A DNA stretch of 64,000 bases, from positions 1-64,000 of the forward strand of contig NZ_JBKOPS010000002.1 in the NCBI RefSeq assembly GCF_047272945.1, written 5' to 3'. Positions 43,229-52,350 of this stretch are shown in pieces. Source of the DNA: Rubrolithibacter danxiaensis. Its GTDB lineage: Bacteria > Bacteroidota > Bacteroidia > Sphingobacteriales > Sphingobacteriaceae. Position 1 is the first letter of the stretch. Every line of letters begins with the position of its first letter. A program made the translations under genes and the position numbers. The notes beneath the pieces were generated by a model, which made no database searches, was not told the origin of the DNA, and saw only the letters and a list, made by a program, of their open reading frames with translations.

Positions 43229-43888
43229 TCATCCATTAAAACTCAGTATGATTGCAGAAAAGTGGCAAATGCTTGCAAGTAATACAAAAAGGTGCCATGC
43301 CGCATGATGGTGAAACCACCTCCTCCAAAGGTAAAAAACAAGCCCGATACAATACAGCACAACGCCGAGAATAACAAGGAAAACCACCTTAGCAGACATG
43401 GAGTCGAAGAACGATTCCCTTACAAAGAGGAACATCATTCCCATGAAAAGATAAAAGAAAATGGAAATAAGTTCATGCTTTCTGGGTAAAAAAATCTTCG
43501 AGAAGATGCCAATGAAAGCAAGAATCCAGACAAGTGATAGCAGGAATATCCCCCTGTCGTTATACATGTAATTTATTACAAAAGGCGTATAAGAACCGGC
43601 AATTAAAAGGTAAATGCTGATATAATCAAGCCGTTTGAAAATTCGTTTTAAAGTAGGCTGTTTAATACCGTGAAAAAGGGTTGAACAGGTAAAAGTCATA
43701 ATATACCCGAAACTATAAACCGAGCAGCTTAGCAGGTAAAGGGTATTATGTGAAACCAGGGATAATAAAACCGGAATGCTGATAAGTCCGAACAGAACGC
43801 CTATTCCATGTAAACTGCTGTTAATTAATTCCTGTTTAGGGGTAAACTGATATTGCAGGGTTTTATCTCTTCTCATCTTTCCAAACAC
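43229..43888 (-). CDS. hemolysin III / PAQR-family membrane protein (TrhA-like)
   Basis: A 219-residue protein with seven membrane helices. PAQR landmarks are KQELINSSLHGIGVLFG near the N-terminus, TCSTLFHGIKQ with the zinc-ligand histidine, and the C-terminal HHHAAWHLFVLLASICHFSA with two more. These proteins influence membrane fluidity and lipid composition; the old name hemolysin III is historical. Length and helix count are normal. Confidence 0.9.
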   Translation of the reverse strand: MFGKMRRDKTLQYQFTPKQELINSSLHGIGVLFGLISIPVLLSLVSHNTLYLLSCSVYSFGYIMTFTCSTLFHGIKQPTLKRIFKRLDYISIYLLIAGSYTPFVINYMYNDRGIFLLSLVWILAFIGIFSKIFLPRKHELISIFFYLFMGMMFLFVRESFFDSMSAKVVFLVILGVVLYCIGLVFYLWRRWFHHHAAWHLFVLLASICHFSAIILSFNG

Positions 43889-43967
43889 TTAAAAAAGTAA
43901 CTGTGCGCACTTTATTATTGTTTTAAAGATTTATTCCTGCTTTCATTCCTGTCAGAAAATTCAATAA

Positions 43968-43993
43968 AAAAAGCCTCTGCTATTGCAGAGGCT
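43968..43993 (-). terminator. terminator of the carboxylesterase gene
   Basis: AGCCTCTGC (43972-43980) and GCAGAGGCT (43985-43993) make a perfect 9-bp stem with the loop TATT. On the minus strand TTTTTT follows. It lies 25 bp beyond the carboxylesterase stop. Confidence 0.85.
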
Positions 43994-44017
43994 AGAACCA
44001 TTATGTGTTAATGTTTT

Positions 44018-45646
44018 TTATTTTAACATGATCTTGTCAAGCAGCATGTAGCGTTCCCGGTGTCCGTCCGGTTCTTGCCTGGTATTTACATCAATGTGCA
44101 TCACCATTGGTTTTTCTCCGTTTGCTGCAGTCCATTTTGGTAATCCATTTCCATTTGGATTGCCTGTTTTTATAAAATTAGCAAAGTACTGCTGCATTAT
44201 CTTCGAAACATTATAGTCTTCCTTGGTCCAGTCGTACACTTTATTTGTTGAAAGGTTTCCCATGGCGTATTCAATTTCGGCAGAATGAACCGCTCCGGTA
44301 GCAGGTGGTGCAGGAGGTGTTTTCGAATCGCCCTTAATAACTCCGCCCGCAAGTCCGGCTTGCGCATTGCCCATAGAAGCCACCATTGCCGGACGTGGTT
44401 TTGAATAGAAATAGCGGTACACCGGCTGGCCTGTTTTTACATGTTCGTCAAACCATTTCCAGGTGCTGTAAGCAATAAAACGATCGCTGGCCAGATCAGT
44501 AGCTGATTGTATTATTTCTTCTTTTGTATTTCCGGGATATAGTTTCAGGATTTCTTCAGCACGTTCGCCATAAAGCTTCTTTACAGCGCTTGCATAATTA
44601 TCAGGAGTTGGTTCTTGATTTCCTAAAATTCCATGATAATTACTTTCTTCAGAGTTCCATCCCAGTAATAGAGGTACTTTTGCCTGTTCACCTGCTTCAA
44701 ATATATCAAGCGGAGATTTTGGGAAGAAATATCCATCCACCGTTGGAGTAAACCATATGCCTGGTTTTGCTGTTACTTCCAGCACTTTTTCTGCCGGCAT
44801 TGCCCTTAGTTCAGCAAGAGAATTGGCTCCGGCAAGTTCGGCAAATTTAACTCCGTACTCCTCGCCCTGGTTGAGCGGTACTGCAGATAAAGCACCTAAT
44901 ATAGAACCGCTTTCGCCTATTGCCCCTGCAATCATGTTCCGGGATAAAGGAGATGCCATTTGAGCGGTTACCGAGATTGAGCCCGCAGATTCTCCGGCAA
45001 TAGTAACCCGTTCCGGATCGCCGCCAAAAGCTGCTATATTTTTTTGTACCCAACTCAAAGCAGCAGCCTGGTCAAGCAATCCGTAATTTCCCGATGCATG
45101 ATTTGGCGACTCTTTGGTTAATTCAGGATGTGCGAAAAAGCCAAATACATTTAAGCGATAATTTACTGTAAGCGTTACAATTCCTTTTTGCGCCATACTT
45201 TCGCCGTCGTATCGTGGTTCGGAACCATCGCCTGCAATAAAACCGCCGCCATAAAAGTAAACCAGTACCGGTAGTTTTTCCTTCGGAGACTTTGCCGGTG
45301 TCCACACATTCAGGTATAAACAATCCTCGCTCATGCCGTCAGAGCGAAAGTTCATATCACCAAATACGGACCTTTGCATTGCTCTTGGGCCAAATTTGTC
45401 TGCCTTGCGGATGCCGGTCCAGTTTTTAACAGGCTGCGGCTCTCTCCAGCGAAATTCGCCAACAGGAGGAGCTGCGAAAGGTACTCCTTTGAAACTGCGG
45501 ATACCCGAACGTTCCAATACTCCCTCAAGTGTTCCATTAGTTGTTTGGACACGGTTATCTGTAAACATCTTGTTGTTTTTTTCCTGAGAGAACGCCTGAG
45601 GAATCAGGTTAACGCCAAGAAGTATAATACTTAAAAAGGTTTTCAT
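44018..45646 (-). CDS. secreted type-B carboxylesterase
   Basis: I place the start at ATG 45646 because it opens directly into a signal peptide (MKTFLSIILLGVNLIPQAFS, then Q); a further upstream ATG at 45700 would add 18 hydrophobic residues without benefit. The alpha/beta-hydrolase type-B fold is clear: GSIRSFKGVPFAAPP-like start, EDCLYLNVWTP, FYGGGFIAGDGSE (oxyanion), the nucleophile elbow GESAGSISV, and a glutamate in NSEESNYHG. The catalytic histidine should be in TGAVHSAEIEYAMGN. It hydrolyses esters outside the cytoplasm; the substrate is unknown. Confidence 0.92.
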   Translation of the reverse strand: MKTFLSIILLGVNLIPQAFSQEKNNKMFTDNRVQTTNGTLEGVLERSGIRSFKGVPFAAPPVGEFRWREPQPVKNWTGIRKADKFGPRAMQRSVFGDMNFRSDGMSEDCLYLNVWTPAKSPKEKLPVLVYFYGGGFIAGDGSEPRYDGESMAQKGIVTLTVNYRLNVFGFFAHPELTKESPNHASGNYGLLDQAAALSWVQKNIAAFGGDPERVTIAGESAGSISVTAQMASPLSRNMIAGAIGESGSILGALSAVPLNQGEEYGVKFAELAGANSLAELRAMPAEKVLEVTAKPGIWFTPTVDGYFFPKSPLDIFEAGEQAKVPLLLGWNSEESNYHGILGNQEPTPDNYASAVKKLYGERAEEILKLYPGNTKEEIIQSATDLASDRFIAYSTWKWFDEHVKTGQPVYRYFYSKPRPAMVASMGNAQAGLAGGVIKGDSKTPPAPPATGAVHSAEIEYAMGNLSTNKVYDWTKEDYNVSKIMQQYFANFIKTGNPNGNGLPKWTAANGEKPMVMHIDVNTRQEPDGHRERYMLLDKIMLK

Positions 45647-45806
45647 AAAAGGAAAGTTTATAATAAGAACCGAACTTAAGCATAACAGATTTAAAGACAA
45701 AGAGGAAAAAGGTTTTTTTAGAGCCCTTTAATGACATACAAATAGAACTTGCTGAAACATCAGATAAATTATTAAATTGAAGCATATTAAAAATCGGGCT
45801 TTGTAT

Positions 45807-46994
45807 ATGACAGATTTAAAATTGAACCGGATTACTTCCATTGATATTCTTCGCGGACTTGTAATGGTTATTATGGCTCTTGACCATGTGCGTGATTTTT
45901 TTCATGAAGGAGCTATGACCGGCGATCCTTTAAATCTCCAAACCACCACTCCACTTTTGTTTTTTACCCGTTGGATCACTCATTTCTGTGCTCCCGTTTT
46001 TGTTTTTCTTTCCGGGATTTCCGCCGGTCTTTCTGCACAAAAGAAATCGCAAAAAGAAACAGCAGCGTTTTTAATTAAAAGAGGATTCTGGCTGATCGTT
46101 GTTGAAATTGTAGTTATAAGCCTGGCATTAACTTTTAATCCTTTTTATAATTTTATTATTCTCGAAGTTATCTGGGCCATTGGATGCAGTATGGTAGTCC
46201 TGGGAATTTTGTTATATGTTTCCAAGAAACTTATACCCGTAATAGGAGTTATCCTGGTATTCGGACATAATATCTTTGATTATATTCATCCCCCTGAAAC
46301 AGGTTTTTCCGCTGTATTAATGAAGGTTTTTTTTACTTCCCGCGGATATGTTCTGCCTTTATCGGCCAATCATATCCTTGGGATCTTTTATACTGTTCTT
46401 CCCTGGACAGGAGCTATGCTGCTTGGATTCAGCATAGCTAAATTGTACACTGATGACTATTCGGATTTTAGGAGACGAAAGTTGTTACTGTATGCTGGTT
46501 TCGCTGTCATTACTTTTTTTATCGTTTTGCGTTTTATAAATTTTTATGGTGATCCATTCCGCTGGGAAACTCAGAAATCAATACTCTATACTCTCTTATC
46601 CTTTATAAATACATCTAAATATCCTCCTTCGCTGCTGTATCTTTGCATGACCATAGGCCCTGCTTTAATCCTGCTGGCATTGCTCGAAAATACCCGGAAT
46701 AAGTTTTTAAATATTCTTTCAGTTTATGGCAAAGTGCCTTTTTTTTACTTTGTGCTTCACTTATATATTATCCATACCCTGACGGTCATCTTTTTTTATG
46801 TGTCGGGATATTCGGCTAAAGATATTGTGTCTCCTGGAATACCCTTTCTCTTCAGGCCAGCAGCTTTTGGCTATCCCCTTGGTATTGTCTACATCATCTG
46901 GATTTGTATTGTATCTTCTTTATATTTTCCCTGCAAATGGTTTTACAGGTATAAGCAATTGCATAAGGAAAAATGGTGGACTCACTATTTATAA
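45807..46994 (+). CDS. DUF1624-family multi-pass membrane protein
   Basis: A 395-residue protein from ATG 45807; a TTG at 45777 would only add ten residues. It starts with RITSIDILRGLVMVIMALDH followed by VRDFFH, the hallmark of DUF1624 / heparan-alpha-glucosaminide acetyltransferase-like proteins with the conserved histidine in helix 1. About ten hydrophobic helices follow, including FFYFVLHLYIIHTLTVIFFY near the end. Related proteins move acyl groups across the membrane. Its acceptor is unknown. Confidence 0.83.
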   Translation: MTDLKLNRITSIDILRGLVMVIMALDHVRDFFHEGAMTGDPLNLQTTTPLLFFTRWITHFCAPVFVFLSGISAGLSAQKKSQKETAAFLIKRGFWLIVVEIVVISLALTFNPFYNFIILEVIWAIGCSMVVLGILLYVSKKLIPVIGVILVFGHNIFDYIHPPETGFSAVLMKVFFTSRGYVLPLSANHILGIFYTVLPWTGAMLLGFSIAKLYTDDYSDFRRRKLLLYAGFAVITFFIVLRFINFYGDPFRWETQKSILYTLLSFINTSKYPPSLLYLCMTIGPALILLALLENTRNKFLNILSVYGKVPFFYFVLHLYIIHTLTVIFFYVSGYSAKDIVSPGIPFLFRPAAFGYPLGIVYIIWICIVSSLYFPCKWFYRYKQLHKEKWWTHYL

Positions 46995-47019
46995 ATTTCA
47001 CAACCTTATCGCTTCATCG

Positions 47020-47751
47020 TTAACACCTTAACACCTTTACTAAACTTTCAAGCACTTCCTGTTCGCCCCACAGTCTTTCTCCGGAAAGGGAGTTCATATG
47101 CGAAATAATTTCCGAACAGATGGTGTCGTTCATCTGGCTTTTATATATTCTCACTGCCAGCTCTTTATCAATACTGCAATTTTGAACGCTGTGAATATGG
47201 CTGCCCAGCTGTATATTTAATTTTGTTTCCAGCTCTTTTACGTGGTCAAAAATCGCTTCCTGGCTGATACGGGCAGCATAGGGCAGGTCCTCATAAAAAA
47301 CTACTTTTATCTTCCTGTAAATCTGTTCCACAGCCTCCCGGCAGATGGCATGGTCAATGTGATTTCCGATGCCCAGAGGGCAAAGCAATATTCCGGTTAT
47401 ATTTTCTTCAAGGTAATTTTTTAATTTTTCAACCATTTCCCATTCTATGGCTTCAAAAGGCATGGTCTGAAAAATATATCCGTTTCTTAAAGGGGCATCT
47501 AAAAGATTAAGGTTGATAATCTTTATAGCAGAATTAAAAAAACTGTTGAACTGGTTATCTTCAGTCTCGCGTAACAGCATTACATCTTTTACCTCTTTTG
47601 ATTCTACCGGAATGGCTGTCCACCTGGTAACAGTAAAGCAGTTAATCAGCGTTAAAGGTACTTCGCTTTTGATGAAGCTGGAAATATGAAGTGTTAATCC
47701 ATAAGCGGCATCATCAATATGGGGCGATAGTATATTGACTTTTAAACTCAC
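47020..47751 (-). CDS. PIG-L (LmbE-type) deacetylase-like protein
   Basis: I choose GTG 47751, which overlaps the upstream TGA as GTGTGA, so the protein starts just before the first strand (VSLKVNILSPHIDDAAYG). An upstream ATG would extend 34 residues into the previous gene. The family zinc motif appears as SPHIDDAAYG, where typical members have PHPDDE, so one acidic position is altered. The later histidine motif is GIGNHIDHAICREA. PIG-L enzymes remove N-acetyl groups from glycans and small molecules. Coupling with a carbamoyltransferase suggests both modify the same compound. Confidence 0.8.
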   Translation of the reverse strand: MSLKVNILSPHIDDAAYGLTLHISSFIKSEVPLTLINCFTVTRWTAIPVESKEVKDVMLLRETEDNQFNSFFNSAIKIINLNLLDAPLRNGYIFQTMPFEAIEWEMVEKLKNYLEENITGILLCPLGIGNHIDHAICREAVEQIYRKIKVVFYEDLPYAARISQEAIFDHVKELETKLNIQLGSHIHSVQNCSIDKELAVRIYKSQMNDTICSEIISHMNSLSGERLWGEQEVLESLVKVLRC

Positions 47752-49418
47752 ACACGGTAGCTTGACAGTTGTAAAGGATTTGAAACAGGCGTTTTCTTGG
47801 AAATAATGTACGGCGGAACCACCAGATAATGGATTGGATGATTCATGAAGCAATTTACCGCATCTGTTAATGTTTCTACCATTGTCTCATTTTTCCCGTT
47901 AAAAGAGGTATTTGCAATAATTCCTACACCGGTTTTTTCTTTAAAGTTTCGAATAACATCATAAATAAAGGCATTATCTTCCCTGCTTACTGTCTGTATT
48001 CGTGCACTGTGATCCACATGCTCAATGGTTGGAAACTTATCCTTATAGGTATCTTTTACAAAAGCGGTGAAAAGCATAAAAGGCGTTCTGCGATCGAAAT
48101 TAAAATACTCACTTACATCTTCTTCTAAAACGAAGGGCGCTATGGGCCTGAACCATTCCCTGCCTTTAATAAAAGCATTTATCCAAAACTTATTAACGGC
48201 ATAGCGGGTATCGGCAATAATGCTACGGTTTCCCAATGCCCTCGGCCCAAACTCGCTGTTGCTCTGGAAAACGCAAAGAATTTTTCCCCAATACAAATGG
48301 TTGGCACATTCTTTAATAATGTTCTCCGGCTGATAGATGCTCAGCTCGGGATAGTTTTCAATTACCCGTGTAATTTCCTTAGTATCCACATCCGGGCCCA
48401 GGTAATCAAAACGCCATTTGAATTCATTTTTTATTTTAAAACATTCTACTGCTCCGTAGATAGCACATCCCACGGATGTTCCTCCATCGTGTGGGGCTGG
48501 CGGAATAAATAAATCATATCCCTGCTCCAATACCTTGCTGTTAGCAACGCAGTTTAAAGCGCAGCCTCCGGCATAAACAATCTTCTTTGTTCCGGTAACT
48601 TCGCTTAACCAGGCCGCTATTTCTATTAAGGCATTTTCGAAAACTTCCTGGCCTTTAGCTGCGAAATCGGCTTTCTCCTGGAACGTTTTTACTTCGGTAG
48701 TATAAAAATAATCAGTTGATTTGAACGCTTCTCTCCATTCTTCCGGAATGAAAACAGCTCCTTCCTTAACAATTAAATCAGGTAAATCGATCTTATCAGG
48801 ATTGCCGTACGCTGCAAGGCCCATTACCTTTCCTTCATTGCCTTCACCTTTAAACAAGCATTCTGTAAGTTTGTAATAAAAATTACCCAATCCCTGCGGT
48901 TCGTCGGGGTTACGGTCGTGTACCTGCTTCCCGATGCATTTTATTTCGCCCTTATCGCAATAATAATAGGACGCTACTTCAAAAAACCCGGTTTTGTCAT
49001 TGTCGGGATACTCGTATTTAATATGTTCTACCGGGCTTCCAACAGAATCAATAATCATGGCAGCACAGGTTTCAAAACCAGAAGGCGGATATGCGCTGTA
49101 TAAATGTGCAAGGTGATGTGATATTTCAATAATCCGGGCGCTTTCTTTTAAATTTAAAATGGTTCGAAGTTCTTCGTGATATTGTTCTTTCTTTTCGTAT
49201 TCGGTATCGGCCGACCAGCATTCCACAACCATGTCATAATCTCTGCTTACTGCAGGAATATGTTCTTTATAAAGTTTTATATCTCCAAGCCTTCCCCAGT
49301 GGTGTTTTCTTTTTGTTAATCGTTCTTTATGGATTGACATAACGTGATTCCCACCTTCAAAGATGGAAATAGTACCATCCTGCGTACGGTTTATACCTAA
49401 AATGTTTGGTTGATTCAT
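47748..49418 (-). CDS. NodU/TobZ-family carbamoyltransferase
   Basis: A 556-residue O-carbamoyltransferase-like protein. N-terminal metal histidines lie in EISHHLAHLYSAYPPSG, followed by AAMIIDSVGSP. The nucleotide-binding portion includes KIVYAGGCALNCVANSKVLE. The C-terminal domain shows FGPRALGNRSIIADTR, GREWFRPIAPFVLEED and ANTSFNGKNETMVETLTDA, all typical of NodU/CmcH/TobZ. These enzymes make carbamoyl-AMP from carbamoyl phosphate and ATP and transfer it to a hydroxyl of a sugar or natural product. The next gene, a PIG-L-like deacetylase, overlaps its stop. Confidence 0.93.
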   Translation of the reverse strand: MNQPNILGINRTQDGTISIFEGGNHVMSIHKERLTKRKHHWGRLGDIKLYKEHIPAVSRDYDMVVECWSADTEYEKKEQYHEELRTILNLKESARIIEISHHLAHLYSAYPPSGFETCAAMIIDSVGSPVEHIKYEYPDNDKTGFFEVASYYYCDKGEIKCIGKQVHDRNPDEPQGLGNFYYKLTECLFKGEGNEGKVMGLAAYGNPDKIDLPDLIVKEGAVFIPEEWREAFKSTDYFYTTEVKTFQEKADFAAKGQEVFENALIEIAAWLSEVTGTKKIVYAGGCALNCVANSKVLEQGYDLFIPPAPHDGGTSVGCAIYGAVECFKIKNEFKWRFDYLGPDVDTKEITRVIENYPELSIYQPENIIKECANHLYWGKILCVFQSNSEFGPRALGNRSIIADTRYAVNKFWINAFIKGREWFRPIAPFVLEEDVSEYFNFDRRTPFMLFTAFVKDTYKDKFPTIEHVDHSARIQTVSREDNAFIYDVIRNFKEKTGVGIIANTSFNGKNETMVETLTDAVNCFMNHPIHYLVVPPYIISKKTPVSNPLQLSSYRV

Positions 49419-49642
49419 AAATTAGAAGAAGTAGATGTGAATGAAAAATAGTCGGAAAAGGTAAAAAGTTTTACACTGCACCAACTAATTTTCGATTGAT
49501 ATTTACAAAAAGCATTAACTAAGGATTAAAGAAAGATTTACCCGTTTATTGAGTGTTCAGCATCATAAAATCGATATAAAAATTAAGAGAATTAAACTTT
49601 TTTAGTTTATTAGGGCTTTATTCATCTAATAGAAAAAATGCT

Positions 49643-50689
49643 ATGAGAATGATCTTTGTATCAATTATGCTTTTGATGTCGGTAAATATTCATTCATCTG
49701 CAAAGGAGAAGAGTGGGTCGGGCATTTTATTATCGGGATATTTATTTCATACAGGGAAAAATGAAGTAGCCCTAATCTCGCTTACTGATGCCAATCTGGC
49801 CATAAGATCTATCAGCCTGAAAGGGAAAGATGCTGCTGCCTTCAGAATAGTTGATAAAAACCAGCTAATCATTCTAAATAAGTATAACAGATCTGATAAA
49901 AAATGGTATGATATTACGATAGTTGCAGAAACCTCCAGCGGAAGATTTACAGAGAATTTCAGAATTGTAAATGATCAGTTTATCCGAAATCAGGTTATAG
50001 CCCATCGGGGTGCATGGAAAAATACAGGTGCAACAGAAAACTCAATTGCTTCACTAAAGCGTGCCATTGAACTGGGATGTATGGGAAGTGAATTTGATGT
50101 GCACATGTCATCTGACTCCGTTCTTTATATTCATCACGACCCTTTTATCGATAAGGATACGATTGAAAAAACACCTTCTCATAAACTATCAGCTGTCAGG
50201 CTTTCTAATGGTGAAACCCTTCCAACACTTGAAGCATATTTGAAGGAAGGAATGAAGCAAAACAAAACCCGGCTTATTCTTGAAATAAAGCCTTCCATCA
50301 TCAGTAAAGAACGGGCAATTGCCTTAACTCATAAAGTGCTTGATATGGTAAAGAAATTAAGAGCCCAGGCTTGGGTAGATTACATAAGCTTTGATTATGA
50401 GGTATGTAAAGAAGTAATGCGCATCGATCCTTACGCTAAAGTCGCTTATCTGAATGGGGATAAAACACCCGACGAACTTGCAAGTGAGAAGTTTTACGGC
50501 TTAGATTATAACCAGAACGTTTATAAGAAAAATGAATCCTGGATAAAGGAGGCCCAACAAAAAAACCTTACAGTAAATGTCTGGACGGTAAACGATGAAG
50601 CGGATATGGATTGGTTTCTTCAGCGTAACGTTGACTTCATTACTACAAACGAACCTGAACTGCTGCTTAAAAAGGTTAAAAAAGATTAA
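49643..50689 (+). CDS. secreted glycerophosphodiester phosphodiesterase
   Basis: A 348-residue protein with a signal peptide (MRMIFVSIMLLMSVNIHSSA), an N-terminal beta domain of about 90 residues, and a GDPD TIM barrel. Catalytic segments are VIAHRGAWKNTGATENS, GSEFDVHMSSDSVLYIHHDP and RLILEIKPS. It ends NVWTVNDEADMDWFLQRNVD, as expected. GDPD enzymes release glycerol-3-phosphate from deacylated phospholipids. It ends one base before the convergent gene at 50691. Confidence 0.92.
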   Translation: MRMIFVSIMLLMSVNIHSSAKEKSGSGILLSGYLFHTGKNEVALISLTDANLAIRSISLKGKDAAAFRIVDKNQLIILNKYNRSDKKWYDITIVAETSSGRFTENFRIVNDQFIRNQVIAHRGAWKNTGATENSIASLKRAIELGCMGSEFDVHMSSDSVLYIHHDPFIDKDTIEKTPSHKLSAVRLSNGETLPTLEAYLKEGMKQNKTRLILEIKPSIISKERAIALTHKVLDMVKKLRAQAWVDYISFDYEVCKEVMRIDPYAKVAYLNGDKTPDELASEKFYGLDYNQNVYKKNESWIKEAQQKNLTVNVWTVNDEADMDWFLQRNVDFITTNEPELLLKKVKKD

Positions 50690-50690
50690 G

Positions 50691-51275
50691 TTAAGGATTA
50701 ATCATAATGTGCGCATGGGCCGTTCCCGGATCCATTATCCATGGCATGCCGGCAGTATCGGGTTTTAAAGGTAAACCTGTACTTTCGGCGGTAGCAAAAG
50801 GTGTATAAATAACATAACGTAAGTAGCCCTTTTTAACTTCACCTGTTGATACATCGTAGTCTTCGGGTTCGGCAGAATAAACATATAAAGTGGATGGCTT
50901 TTCAGGCATTAAAAGTTTACCTGCTTTAACTTCATTTTCGCGGATTTCAGCTATTTCTTTTGAAGATTTGCCTGCTTTTCTCAAGTCTCTTCCACGTTTC
51001 ATGAACGGCTCCATATTTTTATGGTAACAGGCAACATTCAACCCATCTTTTTGCGGGTCGTCTGCCAGGCAGATCATCTCATTAGTCCCTTTTCGCAGTA
51101 CAACAAATTCTCCTTTTTCATTTCGCCCAATTACTGTGGCGCCTTCGCGTTTAGTTTCCGGAGCAGCTAATAACGCAGTTTTTATCTGAATAGCTGCCGG
51201 TGGAACAGGTTTTTGAGCACTGGCATTAAAAACAGCGCCAAAGCTTAGAAGTGTACAGAAAACTATTTTTTTCAT
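50691..51275 (-). CDS. secreted conserved protein of unknown function
   Basis: A 194-residue protein with a signal peptide (MKKIVFCTLLSFGAVFNASA, then Q). I do not recognise a named domain. Visible features are a beta-strand-rich part with GATVIGRNEKGEFVVLRKGT and EMICLADDP, a cysteine pair (LAD...VACYHKN), a helix (RDLRKAGKSSKEIAEIREN), and a C-terminal YVIYTPFATAESTGLP followed by TAHAHIMI. The last histidine-rich segment could bind a metal. It converges with the phosphodiesterase gene. Confidence 0.6.
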   Translation of the reverse strand: MKKIVFCTLLSFGAVFNASAQKPVPPAAIQIKTALLAAPETKREGATVIGRNEKGEFVVLRKGTNEMICLADDPQKDGLNVACYHKNMEPFMKRGRDLRKAGKSSKEIAEIRENEVKAGKLLMPEKPSTLYVYSAEPEDYDVSTGEVKKGYLRYVIYTPFATAESTGLPLKPDTAGMPWIMDPGTAHAHIMINP

Positions 51276-51372
51276 AAGAGAAGATTTAAAAAAAGCAACG
51301 ATATGCTAATTTAATTAAAATAGCTGTTATATACGATTTGTTTGAAATCCTATACCTCGTATTTTTATTATG

Positions 51373-52338
51373 CTACAAATACTTTCCGGGTACCAGGTAA
51401 TTTTTTACATAATCCTCAACTCCTTCTTCCAGTGAATGAAAAGGTTTTGAATAACCGATTTTATGGAGTTTCTCCATGCTTGCTTCTGTAAAATACTGGT
51501 ATTTGTCGCGGATATCTTCGGGAGTAGGAACAAAAACAATGTTGGGCTGCAGCCCTAAAGCTTTAAATGTATTGCTTGCCAGATCAAGAAAAGTACGGGC
51601 TTTGCCAGATCCGAGGTTGTAAATTCCCGAATCTTTGCGATGATGCATGAGGAAGTACATTACTTCCACCACATCTTTTACATAAACAAAATCCCGCATT
51701 TGCTCGCCGTCTTTAAAATCCGGGCGATGCGATTTAAACAGCTTCATCTGGCCGGTTTCCTTTATTTGCCTGTAAGTATGGAATATAACAGAAGCCATTC
51801 TTCCTTTATGATATTCATTGGGCCCGTAAACATTGAAAAATTTCAGTCCTGCCCAGAAATATGGTTTTCTTTCCTGCTGCATTGCCCATATATCAAAATC
51901 GTTTTTCGACTCACCATAAGGATTTAAAGGCTTTAACTGATTTATTTTTTCCTCGTCATCCTCGTATCCATGCTCGCCCAAACCATACGTTGCCGCTGAT
52001 GAAGCGTATACCAGCGGAAAACCGAACTCAACACATAAATTCCATATCCCTTTACTGTATTCGAGGTTCAGCTTGTTCAGCAATTCGCGGTCAAACTCGG
52101 TAGTGTCGGTTCGTGCTCCTAAATGATAAATAAACTGAACATGAAGCTGGTTCTTACGAAGCCAATCGGGGAACTGTTCTCTATCAACGGTTAACGTATA
52201 TTTCTTCCCTTCAAAATTTTTATTTTGTTCGGCACTTGAAAAATCGTCCACTAAAATCAGGTCGTTATATCCCTCGTCGTTTAATTTTTGCACTAAACAA
52301 CTGCCAATAAAGCCGGCCGCACCTGTAATTATTATCAT
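51373..52338 (-). CDS. hldD: ADP-L-glycero-D-manno-heptose 6-epimerase
   Basis: A 321-residue extended SDR enzyme. NAD(P) binding is shown by ITGAAGFIGSCL, catalysis by SSAATYG and the YxxxK of NPYGESKNDFD, and the heptose-specific features by FNVYGPNEYHKGRMASV and DGEQMRDFVYVKDV. It inverts C6 of ADP-heptose for the inner core of lipopolysaccharide. It is 12 bp downstream of mqnD on the same strand, and the operon order mqnB, mqnD, hldD suggests shared transcription only. Confidence 0.93.
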   Translation of the reverse strand: MIIITGAAGFIGSCLVQKLNDEGYNDLILVDDFSSAEQNKNFEGKKYTLTVDREQFPDWLRKNQLHVQFIYHLGARTDTTEFDRELLNKLNLEYSKGIWNLCVEFGFPLVYASSAATYGLGEHGYEDDEEKINQLKPLNPYGESKNDFDIWAMQQERKPYFWAGLKFFNVYGPNEYHKGRMASVIFHTYRQIKETGQMKLFKSHRPDFKDGEQMRDFVYVKDVVEVMYFLMHHRKDSGIYNLGSGKARTFLDLASNTFKALGLQPNIVFVPTPEDIRDKYQYFTEASMEKLHKIGYSKPFHSLEEGVEDYVKNYLVPGKYL

Positions 52339-52350
52339 TTCTTCTTATTG

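Noticed and set aside
45777..45806. TTG 45777 as the start of the DUF1624 protein.
   Set aside because: ATG 45807 lies ten codons later, directly before the family's first conserved segment.
47752..47853. An ATG at 47853 as the start of the PIG-L-like protein.
   Set aside because: It would overlap the upstream gene by 106 bases and add residues with no family similarity; GTG 47751 fits the coupled overlap.
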